Numbered from the stretch's first letter, positions 9,068 through 18,412 are shown. The stretch: DNA of 64,000 bases from an uncultured Sphingomonadaceae bacterium (GCA_903871605.1 CAIQHF010000019.1:1-64000), one strand, 5' to 3'. Numbers and translations are program-made. Notes: a model not told the origin generated them from the sequence alone.

Positions 9068-10201
9068 TCAGCTGATCAGGCTGGCGAGCCTCTGCCAGAG
9101 GCCGACGGTACCCAGATCATTGAACGTCACGAACAGCATCAGGCCAAGCAGCAGCGCCAGCCCCGATCGGAACGCCCACTCCTGCACCCGGGGCTCGACA
9201 GGGCGGCGACGCACCCCCTCGACCAGGTAGAAGAGCAGATGGCCACCATCGAGCATCGGGATTGGCAGGAGATTGATGAACCCCAGATTGATCGAAATGC
9301 CGGCCATCAGCAGCACGACCGCGAACCAGCCCAGCGTCGCCTGCTCGCCGGCGACGCGCGCGACCCCGACCGGACCCGACAATTCCTTCGCCGAACGCGT
9401 GCCGTCGATGATCTGGGTGATCGCGGTGAGCGTGGTGCCGACCGACCCCGCGACGAGCGCGGCCGAGCGCGCCGGCACCTCGATCAGCGGCACGCGCTCC
9501 ATCGCGCCCCCGGATTGGGCGATGCCGAGCTGGCCGATCCGCGTCACGTTGCCGAACCGATCGGTCTCGTTCACCGCGCGGATATGCGCCGCGAGCGTCA
9601 TCGGCCGTGACTGGCGGATCAGATCGATGCGCAGCGCGGTATCGGGATGGAGCTGCGTATAGAAGGCGATATCCTCGAAGCGCCGCACCGCGGCGCCGTT
9701 CATCGCGACGATTCGGTCGCCCGGCTGCAGGCCCGCAGCAGCGGCCGCCGATCGCGGCTGCACGCCCGCGACGACCGGCGGCGTAACCGGCTCGCCATAA
9801 GCGATCAGGATCGCCGCGATCACCCCGAAGGCGAACAGGAAATTGACCGCCGGCCCCGCGAACACGATCAGGAAGCGCTGCCACACGGGCTTTGCCTGGA
9901 AGGTCTGCGCACGCTCGGCGGCGGGGAGCGACAGCCATTCGGCATTGGCCTCGCTCACCGGGCTCATGTCGCCGGCGAAGCGGACATAGCCGCCAAGCGG
10001 AAGCGCGGCGACCTTCCAGCGCGTGCCGCGCCGGTCGGTCCAGCCGAGCAGCTCGCGGCCGAAGCCGATCGAGAAGGCCTCGGCCTTCACGCCGAACCAA
10101 CGGCCGACAAAATAATGGCCGAGCTCATGGATGACGATCAGTGGCCCGATGACGAGCAGGAAACAGGCAACTGCCCAAACAAAGCCACTGATTGCCGTCA
10201 C
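9068..10201 (-). CDS. rseP: RIP site-2 metalloprotease RseP
   Basis: Inner-membrane zinc protease that cleaves transmembrane anti-sigma factors and signal-peptide remnants. The zinc site is HELGH at residues 25-29 in the first membrane helix, followed by GGYVRFAGD. One PDZ domain lies near residues 120-200 (AAGLQPGDRIVAMNG), and the third zinc ligand is in LPIPMLDGGHL. It has 377 residues, and the usual membrane helices are visible at both ends. It starts with GTG, overlapping the dxr stop by 4 bases (GTGA). The neighbour bamA follows after 121 bases, so bamA may have its own promoter. Confidence 0.95.
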   Translation of the reverse strand: MTAISGFVWAVACFLLVIGPLIVIHELGHYFVGRWFGVKAEAFSIGFGRELLGWTDRRGTRWKVAALPLGGYVRFAGDMSPVSEANAEWLSLPAAERAQTFQAKPVWQRFLIVFAGPAVNFLFAFGVIAAILIAYGEPVTPPVVAGVQPRSAAAAAGLQPGDRIVAMNGAAVRRFEDIAFYTQLHPDTALRIDLIRQSRPMTLAAHIRAVNETDRFGNVTRIGQLGIAQSGGAMERVPLIEVPARSAALVAGSVGTTLTAITQIIDGTRSAKELSGPVGVARVAGEQATLGWFAVVLLMAGISINLGFINLLPIPMLDGGHLLFYLVEGVRRRPVEPRVQEWAFRSGLALLLGLMLFVTFNDLGTVGLWQRLASLIS

Positions 10202-11352
10202 GCCGCTATCCTTCGCATAACCGAGACCGCCTTGTGGCGGGCTTCAGCATCGATCGCCACGACCTCGGCGAGCGTCAGCGGAGCATCTGGTTCATATTGT
10301 GCCAATACCTCCTCGACGGTCGCCGCAATGTCGAGGAAACCGATCTGTCCGGCGAGGAAGGCGGCGACCGCGGTCTCGTTGGCCGCGTTCAGGACGGCGG
10401 GGCGCGCGCCGCCGGCTGCGAGCGCGGCGCGGGCCAGCGCGAGCGCGGGGAAACGCATCTCGTCGGGCGCCTCGAAATCGAGCTGGCCGATCCTGGCGAG
10501 ATCGAGCCGCGCGCACGGTGTCGTCATGCGATCGGGCCATGCCAGCGCGTGCGCGATCGGGATGCGCATGTCGGCGTCGCCAAGCTGCGCCAGAACCGAA
10601 CCGTCGACATATTCGACCATCGAATGCACCACCGATTGCGGGTGGACGAGCACCTCGAGCTTGTCGGCGCCGACCGGGAAGAGATGATGCGCCTCGATCA
10701 GCTCGAGGCCCTTGTTCATCATCGTCGCCGAATCGACCGAGATCTTTGCGCCCATCGACCAGTTGGGATGCTTGACCGCCTGCGCCGGCGTCACGCCGCG
10801 CATCTGGTCGTGCGTCCAGGTGCGGAACGGGCCGCCGCTCGCGGTCAGGATGATCCGGCTGACCCGGCCGGGCGCGGGCTCATAGCATTGGAAGACCGCA
10901 TTATGCTCCGAATCGACCGGAAGCAGCCGCGCACCCGCGTCTTCAGCGGCGCGGATCATGATCGCGCCAGCCGAGACCAGCGACTCCTTGTTGGCGAGCG
11001 CCACCGCCTTGCCGCACGACAAGGCCGCCATCACCGGCTCCAGACCCGCCAGGCCGACGATCGCCGCCATCGTCCAGTCCGCGCCGCGCCGCGCCGCATC
11101 GACGATCGCCTCCGGCCCGGCGGCGGCCTCGACGCCGCTACCCGCGAGCGCCGCCTTGAGCGCACCCAGCCTGGTCGCGTCGCCGATCACCGCGACCGCC
11201 GCCCTCGTCCGCTTCGCCGCGGCGGCGAGGCCATCGACGTCGCTATGCGCGGTCAGCGCCTCGACACGGAAGCGCGTTGGCTCGCGCTCGACCAGATCGA
11301 GCGTGGAGGTACCGACCGAACCCGTGGCGCCGAGGATGGTAACGCTTCGCAT
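10198..11352 (-). CDS. dxr: 1-deoxy-D-xylulose 5-phosphate reductoisomerase
   Basis: NADPH-dependent first committed enzyme of the MEP isoprenoid pathway. The 384-residue protein starts with the Rossmann motif TILGATGSVGTSTLD and contains the metal and substrate loop VDSEHNAVFQ, ASGGPFR, and the K-hosting MGAKISVDSATMMNKG. It lies four bases after cdsA and overlaps rseP by 4 bases. Together with uppS upstream it supplies isoprenoid carriers for the envelope. Confidence 0.96.
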   Translation of the reverse strand: MRSVTILGATGSVGTSTLDLVEREPTRFRVEALTAHSDVDGLAAAAKRTRAAVAVIGDATRLGALKAALAGSGVEAAAGPEAIVDAARRGADWTMAAIVGLAGLEPVMAALSCGKAVALANKESLVSAGAIMIRAAEDAGARLLPVDSEHNAVFQCYEPAPGRVSRIILTASGGPFRTWTHDQMRGVTPAQAVKHPNWSMGAKISVDSATMMNKGLELIEAHHLFPVGADKLEVLVHPQSVVHSMVEYVDGSVLAQLGDADMRIPIAHALAWPDRMTTPCARLDLARIGQLDFEAPDEMRFPALALARAALAAGGARPAVLNAANETAVAAFLAGQIGFLDIAATVEEVLAQYEPDAPLTLAEVVAIDAEARHKAVSVMRRIAA

Positions 11353-11356
11353 TTTT

Positions 11357-12151
11357 CTACAATATCCCAGAAACGACGATCAACGCCACGATGCACAGCA
11401 CAGGGACGGCACCGTCGAGCCGATCCATCACCCCGCCATGGCCCGGCAGCATCCAGCCCGAGTCCTTCACGCCCGCACGGCGCTTCATCATGCTTTCGAA
11501 CAGATCGCCCGTCTGCGCCGCCACCGCGAGCAGACCGCAAAACGCCGCAAGCCGCGGCTGGACGTGGAGCACGAGCGTCAGCGCGAAACCGACGGCCACC
11601 GCTGAGACGATGCCGCCGATCAGCCCCGCCCAGGTCTTGTTGGGGCTCCACACCGGCGCGAGCTTGGGGCCGCCGATGCTGCGCCCGGCGAAATAGGCGC
11701 CGATGTCGGTCGCCCAGACGATCGCCAGCGCCCAGAAGCTCAGGTCGATGCCGTCATATTGCTCGTGAATATAATGAAGCGAAAGCGTCGGCAGCGCGGC
11801 ATACAACATGCCTGCCGCGAGCCTGGGATTGCGCGTGAAGGCGAACACCGCGAGCGTCGCGGCGAACAGCCCGTACCAGCATGCCGTGGCGGGCACGTCG
11901 ACATGCGGCTGGATCAGGAACATCGGCAGCGTCAGCCCCAGCAGGGCAAGCCACATCTGCCAGCGTTGGGCGCCGATCAGCGATGCCCATTCGGCACTCA
12001 TCACCAGCGTCGCGCCCGACAGCAGCACCCAGAACGGATTGCCCCCATAGACCAGGCAGAACATCGCGATCAGGATCAGCGCGATCCCGGTGACGCTGCG
12101 CAGCGCAAGATCCGATTTCTTCTTGGGCGCAGGGAGGGCGGCGGCGGTCAT
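11357..12151 (-). CDS. cdsA: Phosphatidate cytidylyltransferase
   Basis: Polytopic inner-membrane enzyme making CDP-diacylglycerol from CTP and phosphatidate. It is 264 residues long with about seven to eight predicted membrane helices. The C-terminal CdsA signature is intact: SPNKTWAG, QTGDLFES.MKR, GVKDSG, LPGHGG and DRLD. It overlaps uppS by 4 bases (ATGA). Its product feeds PssA encoded at 16756-17577. Confidence 0.95.
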   Translation of the reverse strand: MTAAALPAPKKKSDLALRSVTGIALILIAMFCLVYGGNPFWVLLSGATLVMSAEWASLIGAQRWQMWLALLGLTLPMFLIQPHVDVPATACWYGLFAATLAVFAFTRNPRLAAGMLYAALPTLSLHYIHEQYDGIDLSFWALAIVWATDIGAYFAGRSIGGPKLAPVWSPNKTWAGLIGGIVSAVAVGFALTLVLHVQPRLAAFCGLLAVAAQTGDLFESMMKRRAGVKDSGWMLPGHGGVMDRLDGAVPVLCIVALIVVSGIL

Positions 12152-12900
12152 AGCCCGCCATAGCGTCGCTCACGCTGCCCAAAGACCGCGATCGCAGCGG
12201 CGAGATGCGCCCGATCGAAATCGGGCCACAGCGTATCGACGAAGACGAGCTCGGCATAGGCCGCCTGCCACAGCAGGAAATTGGACAGGCGCTGCTCGCC
12301 CGAGGTCCGGATCAGCAGGTCGAGCCGGGGCAGGCCCGACGTGTCGAGCCGCGCCTCGAATGCGGCATCGTCGAGCGCATCGGGGTCGAACTCGCCCGCG
12401 CGCGCCTCGCGCATCAGCCGCCGCGTCACGCGGAGAAGCTCGTCCTGCGCGCCGTAATTGAGCGCGATCGCCAGCGTCAGCCGGTCGTTGCCCGCGGTGC
12501 GCTCGATCGCATGGTCGAGCAGCGCGACCAGATCGGGCTCGAGCTTGCGATAGTCGCCGATGATCCGCAGCCTGACGCCCTCGCGCGCGAGCTCGTCGAG
12601 CTCGGCGCGGATATAATGGCGCAGCAGCCCCATCAGGTCGGCGATCTCGGCCGCCGGGCGCCGCCAATTCTCCGACGAGAAGGCATAAAGCGTCAGCACC
12701 TCGACACCGAGGTCGCCCGCCGCGCGGACCGTGCGGTTGACCGCCGCAATGCCCTGCTTGTGACCGGCGAAGCGCGGTAGCCGACGCTTCTTGGCCCAGC
12801 GGCCATTGCCGTCCATGATGATCGCGACATGACGCGGCACCGGCAGATCCGGCCCGCCGCCCCCCGCGGCCGACGCAGAACTGATCGGCGTCACGCTCAC
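12148..12900 (-). CDS. uppS: Undecaprenyl diphosphate synthase (cis-prenyltransferase)
   Basis: Condenses isopentenyl diphosphate units in cis onto farnesyl diphosphate to give the C55 carrier for peptidoglycan and exopolysaccharide. The catalytic Asp30 lies in [30 protein letters not shown] and the C-terminal [15 protein letters not shown] / VDTLWPDF motifs are all present. An unusual Ala/Gly-rich leader of about 20 residues ([10 protein letters not shown]) precedes the conserved core. Overlaps of 4 bases with both frr and cdsA indicate an operon. Confidence 0.95.
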   Translation of the reverse strand: MSVTPISSASAAGGGGPDLPVPRHVAIIMDGNGRWAKKRRLPRFAGHKQGIAAVNRTVRAAGDLGVEVLTLYAFSSENWRRPAAEIADLMGLLRHYIRAELDELAREGVRLRIIGDYRKLEPDLVALLDHAIERTAGNDRLTLAIALNYGAQDELLRVTRRLMREARAGEFDPDALDDAAFEARLDTSGLPRLDLLIRTSGEQRLSNFLLWQAAYAELVFVDTLWPDFDRAHLAAAIAVFGQRERRYGGL

Positions 12901-13460
12901 TTGCCGAGGATTTCCTTTTCCTTGGCGGCGGTCACCGCATCGATGTCGGCGATCGTCGCGTCGGTCAGCTTCTGGACCTCGCCCTCGTGGCGCTTGCGCT
13001 CGTCCTCGGGCAGGCCGTTCTTCTTCTCGTCGAGCTTGAGATTGTCCATCCCGTCGCGGCGCACGTTACGCACCGCGATCCGCGCCTTCTCGGCATATTG
13101 GCTGGCGAGCTTGGCGAGCTCCTTGCGGCGCTCCTCGGTCAGGTCGGGGATCGGCAGCCTGAGCGTGGTGCCATCGACGATCGGGTTGAGCCCGAGACCC
13201 GCCGAGCGGATCGCCTTGTCGACGGGACCGACGTTCGACTTGTCCCACACCTGCACCGACAGCAGCCGCGGCTCGGGCGCGGAGACGGTCGCGACCTGGT
13301 TGATCGGCATCTGCGCGCCGTAGACGGTGACGGTCACCGGATCGAGCAGCGAGGTCGACGCGCGGCCGGTGCGCAACCCCACCAGATCCTGCTTGAGCGA
13401 TTCGAGCGCGCCCGCCATGCGACGCTCGAGATCGGACTTGTCATAGACGGGGCCTGCCAT
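12897..13460 (-). CDS. frr: Ribosome recycling factor
   Basis: A 187-residue RRF that splits post-termination ribosomes with EF-G. It shows the family features [38 protein letters not shown] and the helical bundle with [10 protein letters not shown]. It starts one base after the pyrH stop, and its end overlaps the uppS start. The order pyrH-frr-uppS-cdsA is conserved widely in bacteria. Confidence 0.97.
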   Translation of the reverse strand: MAGPVYDKSDLERRMAGALESLKQDLVGLRTGRASTSLLDPVTVTVYGAQMPINQVATVSAPEPRLLSVQVWDKSNVGPVDKAIRSAGLGLNPIVDGTTLRLPIPDLTEERRKELAKLASQYAEKARIAVRNVRRDGMDNLKLDEKKNGLPEDERKRHEGEVQKLTDATIADIDAVTAAKEKEILGK

Positions 13461-13461
13461 G

Positions 13462-14184
13462 TCACTCTCCGTTGCGAACGATCGTCGCGATGCCTTCGCC
13501 GGCGAGCACGCGGGCCAGATTGCCCTGCTCGCGGATGTTGAAGACGACGATCGGGATGTTGTTGTCGCGGCACAGCGCGATCGCGCTGGCGTCCATGATC
13601 TTGAGGTCGTTGCTCAAGACGGTCGAGAAATCGATCTCCTCGTAGCGCTTGGCGCCGGGCACCTTCTTGGGGTCGGCATCATAGACGCCGTCGACCGAGG
13701 TGCCCTTGAACAGCGCGTCGCACTTCATCTCGGCGGCGCGGAGCGCAGCGCCCGAATCGGTGGTGAAATAGGGGCTGCCGACGCCGGCGGCGAAGATCAC
13801 GACGCGGCCCTTTTCGAGATGGCGCTCGGCACGCCTGCGGATGAACGGCTCGCACACCGACGCCATCGGGATCGCCGACTGGACGCGCGTCGCGACCCCG
13901 CGACGCTCGAGCGCGCTCTGCACCGCGAGCGCGTTCATCACGGTCGCGAGCATCCCCATATAGTCGCCGGTGGCGCGTTCGATGCCCTTGGCGGCACCCG
14001 CGAGGCCCCGGAAGATGTTGCCGCCGCCGACGACGATGCACAGCTCATAGCCGTCGCCATGGATCGCGACGATCTCCTCGGCGATGCGGTCGACGGTGTC
14101 GGGATCGATCCCGAACTGACCCGAACCCATCAGCACCTCGCCGGACAGCTTGAGAAGGATGCGGCGGAAGGTCGGGCGGGTCAT
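13462..14184 (-). CDS. pyrH: UMP kinase
   Basis: Phosphorylates UMP to UDP, the hexameric bacterial type of the amino-acid kinase fold. The 240-residue protein begins [13 protein letters not shown], has [26 protein letters not shown], and the [10 protein letters not shown] segment. A 336-base gap with a palindromic repeat and a tsf terminator separates it from tsf, so pyrH probably begins a new transcript. Confidence 0.96.
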   Translation of the reverse strand: MTRPTFRRILLKLSGEVLMGSGQFGIDPDTVDRIAEEIVAIHGDGYELCIVVGGGNIFRGLAGAAKGIERATGDYMGMLATVMNALAVQSALERRGVATRVQSAIPMASVCEPFIRRRAERHLEKGRVVIFAAGVGSPYFTTDSGAALRAAEMKCDALFKGTSVDGVYDADPKKVPGAKRYEEIDFSTVLSNDLKIMDASAIALCRDNNIPIVVFNIREQGNLARVLAGEGIATIVRNGE

Positions 14185-14315
14185 GCGGGAAACGGGTCCG
14201 ATCGGATCAATGTGGCGCGCACCTTAGGGGCGGGCCCGGTCGCTGCCAAGCGTGGTTAAGGGAGGAAGCGGGCGAAAGACCGACGCGGCTTCGCGGTGCC
14301 GCGCTCTCCCCTCCC

Positions 14316-14408
14316 CGTTCGCCCTGAGCGCAGTCGAAGGGCCGCCCGAGCGCAGCCGAGATCGCTTCGAGCGGCGTGGCTGTGCTTCGACGGCGCTCGG
14401 CACGAACG
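14316..14408. repeat. Dispersed inverted repeat, CGTTCG...GAGCGCAGTCGAAG family
   Basis: The left arm CGTTCGCCCTGAGCGCAGTC and a degraded right arm (GTGCTTCGACGGCGCTCGG, then CACGAACG) flank a GC-rich middle. A second copy lies at 36487-36568. It sits in the 336-base gap between pyrH and tsf. Apart from this repeat and the terminator below, I see nothing coding in that gap. Confidence 0.75.
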
Positions 14409-14449
14409 AGCCTTGGCGCATGAGCGGGATCGGGAAAGCGCCGCGCTCC

Positions 14450-14504
14450 AAAAAAAAGCCCGCCGACGCGCGCGTCCGTCTCCGGACCACGCGCGCCGGC
14501 GGGC
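14450..14504 (-). terminator. Rho-independent terminator of rpsB-tsf
   Basis: Read leftward, a long GC stem (GCCCGCCGGCGCGCGTGGTCC pairing with GGACGCGCGCGTCGGCGGGC, arms at 14484-14504 and 14458-14477) is followed by eight T residues (14450-14457 on the lower strand). It begins 16 bases after the tsf stop. This is the clearest intrinsic terminator in the window. Confidence 0.92.
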
Positions 14505-14520
14505 GCCCGGGATGCGCGGG

Positions 14521-15450
14521 TTACGCCTTGACGCCGGCGGCGGCGGCCACTTCGGCGGCGAAGTCGCTGGTCTCGCGCTCGATGCCTTCGCCAAGCTGGA
14601 AGCGGACATAGTCCTTGAGCACGATCGACGTGCCGGCATCCTTGGCGGCCTTGGCGACGACGTCCTGCACGGGCGTCTTGTTGTCCATGACGAAGAGTTG
14701 CGACAGCAGCGCCGCCTCCTTCTTGAACTTGGCGACCGCACCCTCGACCATCTTCTCGATGATGTTCTCGGGCTTGCCGCTCTCGGCCGCCTTCTCGCGC
14801 GCGATCGCGCGCTCGCGCTCGACCGTGTCGGCGTCGAGATGGTCGGCGTGGAGCGCCTGCGGGAAGGACGCCGCGATGTGCATCGCGATCTGCTTGCCGA
14901 GCGGCTCGAGCACGTCGATGCCGGCGTCCGACTCGAGCGCGACGAGCACGCCGATCTTGCCCATGCCGGGTGCGATCTGGTTGTGGACATAGGGCACGAC
15001 CGCGCCGTTCGAGACGGTCAGCACGCGCACGCGGCGCAGCGTCTGGTTCTCGCCGATCGTCGCGATATTCGCGGTGAGCGCGTCGCCCACGGTGCCGCCG
15101 CCCGGATAGGACGCGGCGCGCAGCGCCTCGATATCGTCGCCGGTCTCGAGCGCGATACCCGACACCGTCTTCACGAACGCCTGGAACTGGTCGTTCTTGG
15201 CGACGAAATCGGTCTCGGAGTTGACCTCGACCGCGGCACCCTTGGTGCCCGCGACCGCGACGCCGACCAGACCCTCGGCCGCGGTGCGGCTCGACTTCTT
15301 GGCAGCGGCGGCGAGGCCCTTGGAGCGCAGCCAGTCGACCGCGGCTTCCATGTCGCCGTTGGTCTCGCTCAGCGCCTTCTTGCAATCCATCATGCCGGCG
15401 CCCGAGCGCTCGCGCAGGTCCTTGACGGTGGCTGCGGTGATCTCCGCCAT
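14521..15450 (-). CDS. tsf: Elongation factor Ts
   Basis: Nucleotide exchange factor for EF-Tu. The 309-residue protein has the N-terminal UBA-like module ([19 protein letters not shown]) and the core signature with SETDFVAKN, the region contacting EF-Tu. It lies downstream of rpsB, with a palindromic repeat between them. An AAGGAT lies 7 bases before the ATG. The strong terminator at 14450-14504 ends the unit. Confidence 0.97.
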   Translation of the reverse strand: MAEITAATVKDLRERSGAGMMDCKKALSETNGDMEAAVDWLRSKGLAAAAKKSSRTAAEGLVGVAVAGTKGAAVEVNSETDFVAKNDQFQAFVKTVSGIALETGDDIEALRAASYPGGGTVGDALTANIATIGENQTLRRVRVLTVSNGAVVPYVHNQIAPGMGKIGVLVALESDAGIDVLEPLGKQIAMHIAASFPQALHADHLDADTVERERAIAREKAAESGKPENIIEKMVEGAVAKFKKEAALLSQLFVMDNKTPVQDVVAKAAKDAGTSIVLKDYVRFQLGEGIERETSDFAAEVAAAAGVKA

Positions 15451-15478
15451 ATCTCGATCCTTTCAGTCTAGAAGCGCG

Positions 15479-15543
15479 CGCCCCCGCGAAAGCGGGGGCC
15501 CAGTCGATCGGTGCGGACTGGGCTCCCGCCTACGCGGGAGCAC
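15479..15543. repeat. REPIN-like element, CCCCCGCGAAAGCGGGGG family
   Basis: The left arm CCCCCGCGAAAGCGGGGGCC and right arm GGGCTCCCGCCTACGCGGG flank a 20-base spacer. It lies between rpsB and tsf, where such elements may set the ratio of the two mRNAs (inference). It is the same type as the three copies behind icd. Confidence 0.88.
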
Positions 15544-15555
15544 GCGACAATATTG

Positions 15556-16308
15556 TTACGCGAGTGCGGCTTCGACCGGCGGCTCGTCCGACGCGCCGAA
15601 ATCGGCTCCCGACTGGACGCGCGCGTTCTGGTTGCCCTTGGTCGCGGCCTCGGCGATCAGGTCGCAATAGAGGCGGATCGCGCGGGATGCGTCGTCGTTC
15701 GCCGGGATCGGGAAGGCGATGCCGTCGGGCGAGACGTTCGAATCGAGGATCGCGACGACCGGGATGCCGAGCGTGTTGGCTTCCTTGATCGCGAGCTCTT
15801 CCTTGTTGGCGTCGATCACGAACATCACGTCGGGGATGCCGCCCATGTCGCGGATGCCGCCGAGCGACAGCTCGAACTTGTCGCGCTCGCGGGTGAGCTG
15901 GAGGACTTCCTTCTTGGTGAGGCCCTGCGTGTCGCCCGAAAGCTGCTCCTCGAGCGCCTTGAAGCGCTTGATCGAGCCCGAGATCGTCTTCCAGTTGGTG
16001 AGCATGCCGCCCAGCCAGCGATGGTTGACATAATGCTGGCCCGACTGGCGCGCGGCCTCGGCGATCGGCTCCTGCGCCTGGCGCTTGGTGCCGACGAACA
16101 GGACCTTGCCGCCCGACTGGACGGTCTGGTTCACGAAGTCGAGCGCGCGCGTCATCAGCGGCACGGTCTGCGACAGGTCGATGATGTGGACGCCGTTGCG
16201 GTCGCCGAAGATGTAGGGCTTCATCTTCGGGTTCCAGCGGTGGGTCTGGTGGCCGAAGTGCGCGCCGACGTCGAGCAATTGGTGCATGGAAACGGACGGT
16301 GCCGCCAT
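15556..16308 (-). CDS. rpsB: 30S ribosomal protein S2
   Basis: The 250-residue S2 begins [21 protein letters not shown]. It has [31 protein letters not shown] and the signature [19 protein letters not shown] at 16306-16308 is preceded by AAGGAGATACTCTC, an excellent RBS, so the longer in-frame extension upstream is rejected. It is the first gene of rpsB-tsf, divergent from the LexA-type promoter. Confidence 0.97.
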   Translation of the reverse strand: MAAPSVSMHQLLDVGAHFGHQTHRWNPKMKPYIFGDRNGVHIIDLSQTVPLMTRALDFVNQTVQSGGKVLFVGTKRQAQEPIAEAARQSGQHYVNHRWLGGMLTNWKTISGSIKRFKALEEQLSGDTQGLTKKEVLQLTRERDKFELSLGGIRDMGGIPDVMFVIDANKEELAIKEANTLGIPVVAILDSNVSPDGIAFPIPANDDASRAIRLYCDLIAEAATKGNQNARVQSGADFGASDEPPVEAALA

Positions 16309-16408
16309 GAGAGTATCTCCTTCCGGTTGAACCTCTGCAGGACAGTGACCGAAACCATCGAGATGGCCGCGGCACCGGTATGTGCGCCCTGCATGTGGAA
16401 TGCGGCGG

Positions 16409-16437
16409 CCCTTACCGAGAGCGGTCCGGAAAAGCAA
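16409..16437 (-). promoter_or_regulatory. Candidate rpsB promoter
   Basis: Read leftward, TTGCTT (16432-16437), a 17-base spacer and TAAGGG (16409-16414) lie about 100 bases before the rpsB ATG. The spacing is ideal, but the -10 match is weak. The roughly 90-base leader could host the S2 autoregulatory structure known in other bacteria; I could not fold it reliably. Confidence 0.35.
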
Positions 16438-16501
16438 CTCTCGGCGATGTCTTGTTACAGTTCATCGCGCGCAAACCCTCGACTGGTCCGAAATGGGACG
16501 C

Positions 16502-16531
16502 TTGACAAGGAACATATGGAGAACATATGGA
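16502..16531 (+). promoter_or_regulatory. LexA-type operator inside a sigma-70 promoter
   Basis: A perfect TTGACA (-35, 16502-16507) is followed by GAAC-N7-GAAC (16510-16524), the alphaproteobacterial LexA box, and by ATATGG/TATGGA (16525-16531) as the -10. The operator fills the -35/-10 spacer, so a bound repressor would block polymerase. A third GAAC at 16530-16533 follows at a different spacing. The same box is found at recA (30831-30845). It points rightward to the small gene at 16599. Confidence 0.75.
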
Positions 16532-16598
16532 ACTGTCAGTGCGGCAAGCCGTTCCTACCTGTCGAGAAACGGGTGGAACCGTTTCGGGAGATAGCATC

Positions 16599-16823
16599 AT
16601 GGTTCATGTTCTTGCGTCGATCGGCTTTTCCCTCGTGGCGCTCGCCACCTTGTCGTTCATCGCGCTGATGCTCGCCGCATCGCGCGACTCGATCATACTG
16701 GCATTGGGCGTGGGTCGGGCGCCGGTGACGCATAGGCCGCGACACCCGGTTCGGATCAGGACGGCAGGTCGGTGGCAGGCGGTGCAGCCGGCGTCCGCGC
16801 AGCCGCAGCGCGCTGCCGCTTGA
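16599..16823 (+). CDS. Small single-pass membrane protein, probably SOS-induced
   Basis: A 74-residue protein of unknown function. Residues ~6-28 form one strong membrane helix (SIGFSLVALATLSFIALML), followed by a basic, Ala/Gln-rich tail. The start has GGGAG eight bases upstream. The gene is about 70 bases downstream of a TTGACA promoter with an embedded LexA box, so it is probably repressed by LexA. Small LexA-controlled membrane proteins include the Caulobacter division inhibitor SidA; a similar job is plausible but not shown by sequence. Its last 68 bases overlap the convergent pssA gene, so the tail could be partly constrained by pssA. Confidence 0.6.
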   Translation: MVHVLASIGFSLVALATLSFIALMLAASRDSIILALGVGRAPVTHRPRHPVRIRTAGRWQAVQPASAQPQRAAA

Positions 16824-17577
16824 TCCTGGCATAAGACCGGGCGCTGAACGGGATGGCGCCCAGATAGCCCAGGGTGAACAGCGACAATGTCGGCCAGGGC
16901 GCGCTGATCAACGCCCCGCCGGCGAGCGCGATCACCGCGATCGCTTCGAACCGCACGCCGCGGCGGAGGCGCAGCGAGCCCCAGCCGAAGGTCGCGACGC
17001 TCGACACCATCAGGATCGCCGCCATCGCCGTCCACGGTGCCACGATATAGGCCGAGCGGAAGATCGCGACCTGCTGGCCGAACGCCAACCAGATATAGAG
17101 CGGCAGCATCACCAGCCCCGCCCCCGCAGGCGCGGGAATGCCGGTGAAGAAGCCCGCCGCCTTGCGCGGCTGCTCGGTGGCATCGATCTGGGCGTTGAAA
17201 CGCGCCAGCCGCAACGCGCAGCAGACCGCATGGCTGAGCGCGATCGTCCAGCCGAACTGCGGCATATATTGAAGCGACCAGAGATACATCACCACCGCAG
17301 GCGAGACGCCGAAGGCGATCACGTCGGACAGCGAATCGAGCTCTGCGCCGAATCGGCTCTCGCCCTTGAGCAAACGCGCGATCCGCCCGTCGAGCCCGTC
17401 GAGCACCGCCGCCAGGATGATCGTGCCGACCGCCAGCTCCCATTGCTCGGCGATCGCGAAGCGCACCGCGGAGAGGCCGAAGCACAGCGCGAGCGCGGTC
17501 ACCGCATTGGGCGCGACCGCGCGGAGCGGAATGCCGCGCCGGGGGCGGTCGCGAAGGCGCGGGTTCAGGCGTGGCAT
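16756..17577 (-). CDS. pssA: CDP-diacylglycerol--serine O-phosphatidyltransferase
   Basis: Membrane CDP-alcohol phosphatidyltransferase making phosphatidylserine. The full motif DG-x2-AR-x8-G-x3-D-x3-D is present, with D63, G64, A67, R68, G77, D81 and D85. Several membrane helices follow (273 residues). The precursor comes from CdsA, and the product goes to Psd encoded just upstream on the same strand. The ATG is preceded by GGGGA at 8 bases, and this GGGGA is the terminal part of the palindromic repeat at 17584-17657. The 3' end overlaps the small SOS-type gene. Confidence 0.93.
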   Translation of the reverse strand: MPRLNPRLRDRPRRGIPLRAVAPNAVTALALCFGLSAVRFAIAEQWELAVGTIILAAVLDGLDGRIARLLKGESRFGAELDSLSDVIAFGVSPAVVMYLWSLQYMPQFGWTIALSHAVCCALRLARFNAQIDATEQPRKAAGFFTGIPAPAGAGLVMLPLYIWLAFGQQVAIFRSAYIVAPWTAMAAILMVSSVATFGWGSLRLRRGVRFEAIAVIALAGGALISAPWPTLSLFTLGYLGAIPFSARSYARIKRQRAAAARTPAAPPATDLPS

Positions 17578-17583
17578 GGTTCA

Positions 17584-17657
17584 GTTCCCCGGCGAAAGCC
17601 GGGGTCCAGAGTTGAGAGGCGCTGCGTATGAAGCTCTGGGCCCCGGCTTTCGCCAGC
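17584..17657. repeat. REPIN-like palindromic element between psd and pssA; supplies an RBS
   Basis: The left arm GTTCCCCGGCGAAAGCC and the right arm GGCCCCGGCTTTCGCC (its outermost bases are degraded to AGCGAC) flank a 30-base spacer. On the lower strand its end reads CCGGGGAAC and provides the Shine-Dalgarno sequence of pssA. Confidence 0.88.
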
Positions 17658-17677
17658 GACCCAAGGATAAGCCGCTT

Positions 17678-18412
17678 TCACTGCGCGACGCCGTCGATCC
17701 GCTCGTCGCGACCGGCGACCGCGAGCACCGTCTCGCCCGCGATCGTGCGCTGGCCGAGCAGCACCTGCGGGCTGGTGCCGGCGGGTAGATAGACGTCGAC
17801 CCGGCTGCCGAAGCGGATCAGCCCGACGCGCTGCCCCGCCGCGATGATATCGCCCGGCTTGACGAACGGCACGATCCGCCTGGCGACCAGACCCGCGATT
17901 TGCGTGAAGCCGATCTTCATGCCGTGCCCGTCCTCGACGAGGATGTGCTGGCGCTCATTTTCCTCGCTCGCCTTGTCGAGATCGGCGTTGAGGAACTTGC
18001 CCGAAATATAGACGACGCGGCTGATCGTCCCGCCGATCGGCGAGCGGTTGATGTGGACGTCGAACACCGACATGAAGATCGAGACGCGCGTCACCGGATC
18101 GGGGGCGAGCGCGCCCTCGCCGATCAGCTCGCGCGGCGGCGGCACCTGGACGATCAGCGTGACCAGGCCATCGGCGGGCGCGACGATCATACCGGGTCCG
18201 CGCGGCGTGGTGCGGATCGGATCGCGGAAGAACAGCAGCACCCATGCGGTGATCGCCACCCCCAGCCAGCCGAACAGCTCGGGGAGGAAGAGGAAGAACA
18301 GCAGCGTGATCCCGGCCGCGATCGCGGCGAACTTATAGCCTTCGGGATGCACCGCGGGAAAGCGCCACTTGATCGTCGTGGTGCCGATGTCGGGTTTTTC
18401 GAGCGAGGTCAT
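17678..18412 (-). CDS. psd: Phosphatidylserine decarboxylase proenzyme
   Basis: Converts phosphatidylserine to phosphatidylethanolamine and needs self-cleavage to create its pyruvoyl group. The cleavage site lies in [12 protein letters not shown], with the Ser of FGS becoming pyruvoyl, typical of the short alphaproteobacterial type (244 residues). Two hydrophobic segments near residues 28-62 anchor it. FDVHINRSP is the conserved active-site block. Transcribed toward pssA, about 100 bases away with a palindrome between. Confidence 0.94.
   Translation of the reverse strand: MTSLEKPDIGTTTIKWRFPAVHPEGYKFAAIAAGITLLFFLFLPELFGWLGVAITAWVLLFFRDPIRTTPRGPGMIVAPADGLVTLIVQVPPPRELIGEGALAPDPVTRVSIFMSVFDVHINRSPIGGTISRVVYISGKFLNADLDKASEENERQHILVEDGHGMKIGFTQIAGLVARRIVPFVKPGDIIAAGQRVGLIRFGSRVDVYLPAGTSPQVLLGQRTIAGETVLAVAGRDERIDGVAQ

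Noticed and set aside
6244-9075. Long + strand open frame (about 940 codons) opposite bamA
   Set aside because: Complement of bamA; composition (Arg/Asp/Leu repeats) is a reflection of the bamA codons, and no RBS or known domain is present.
16527-16598. N-terminal extension of the small membrane protein from ATG 16527
   Set aside because: That ATG lies within the promoter's -10 region, upstream of the expected transcript start, whereas 16599 has a well-spaced GGGAG.
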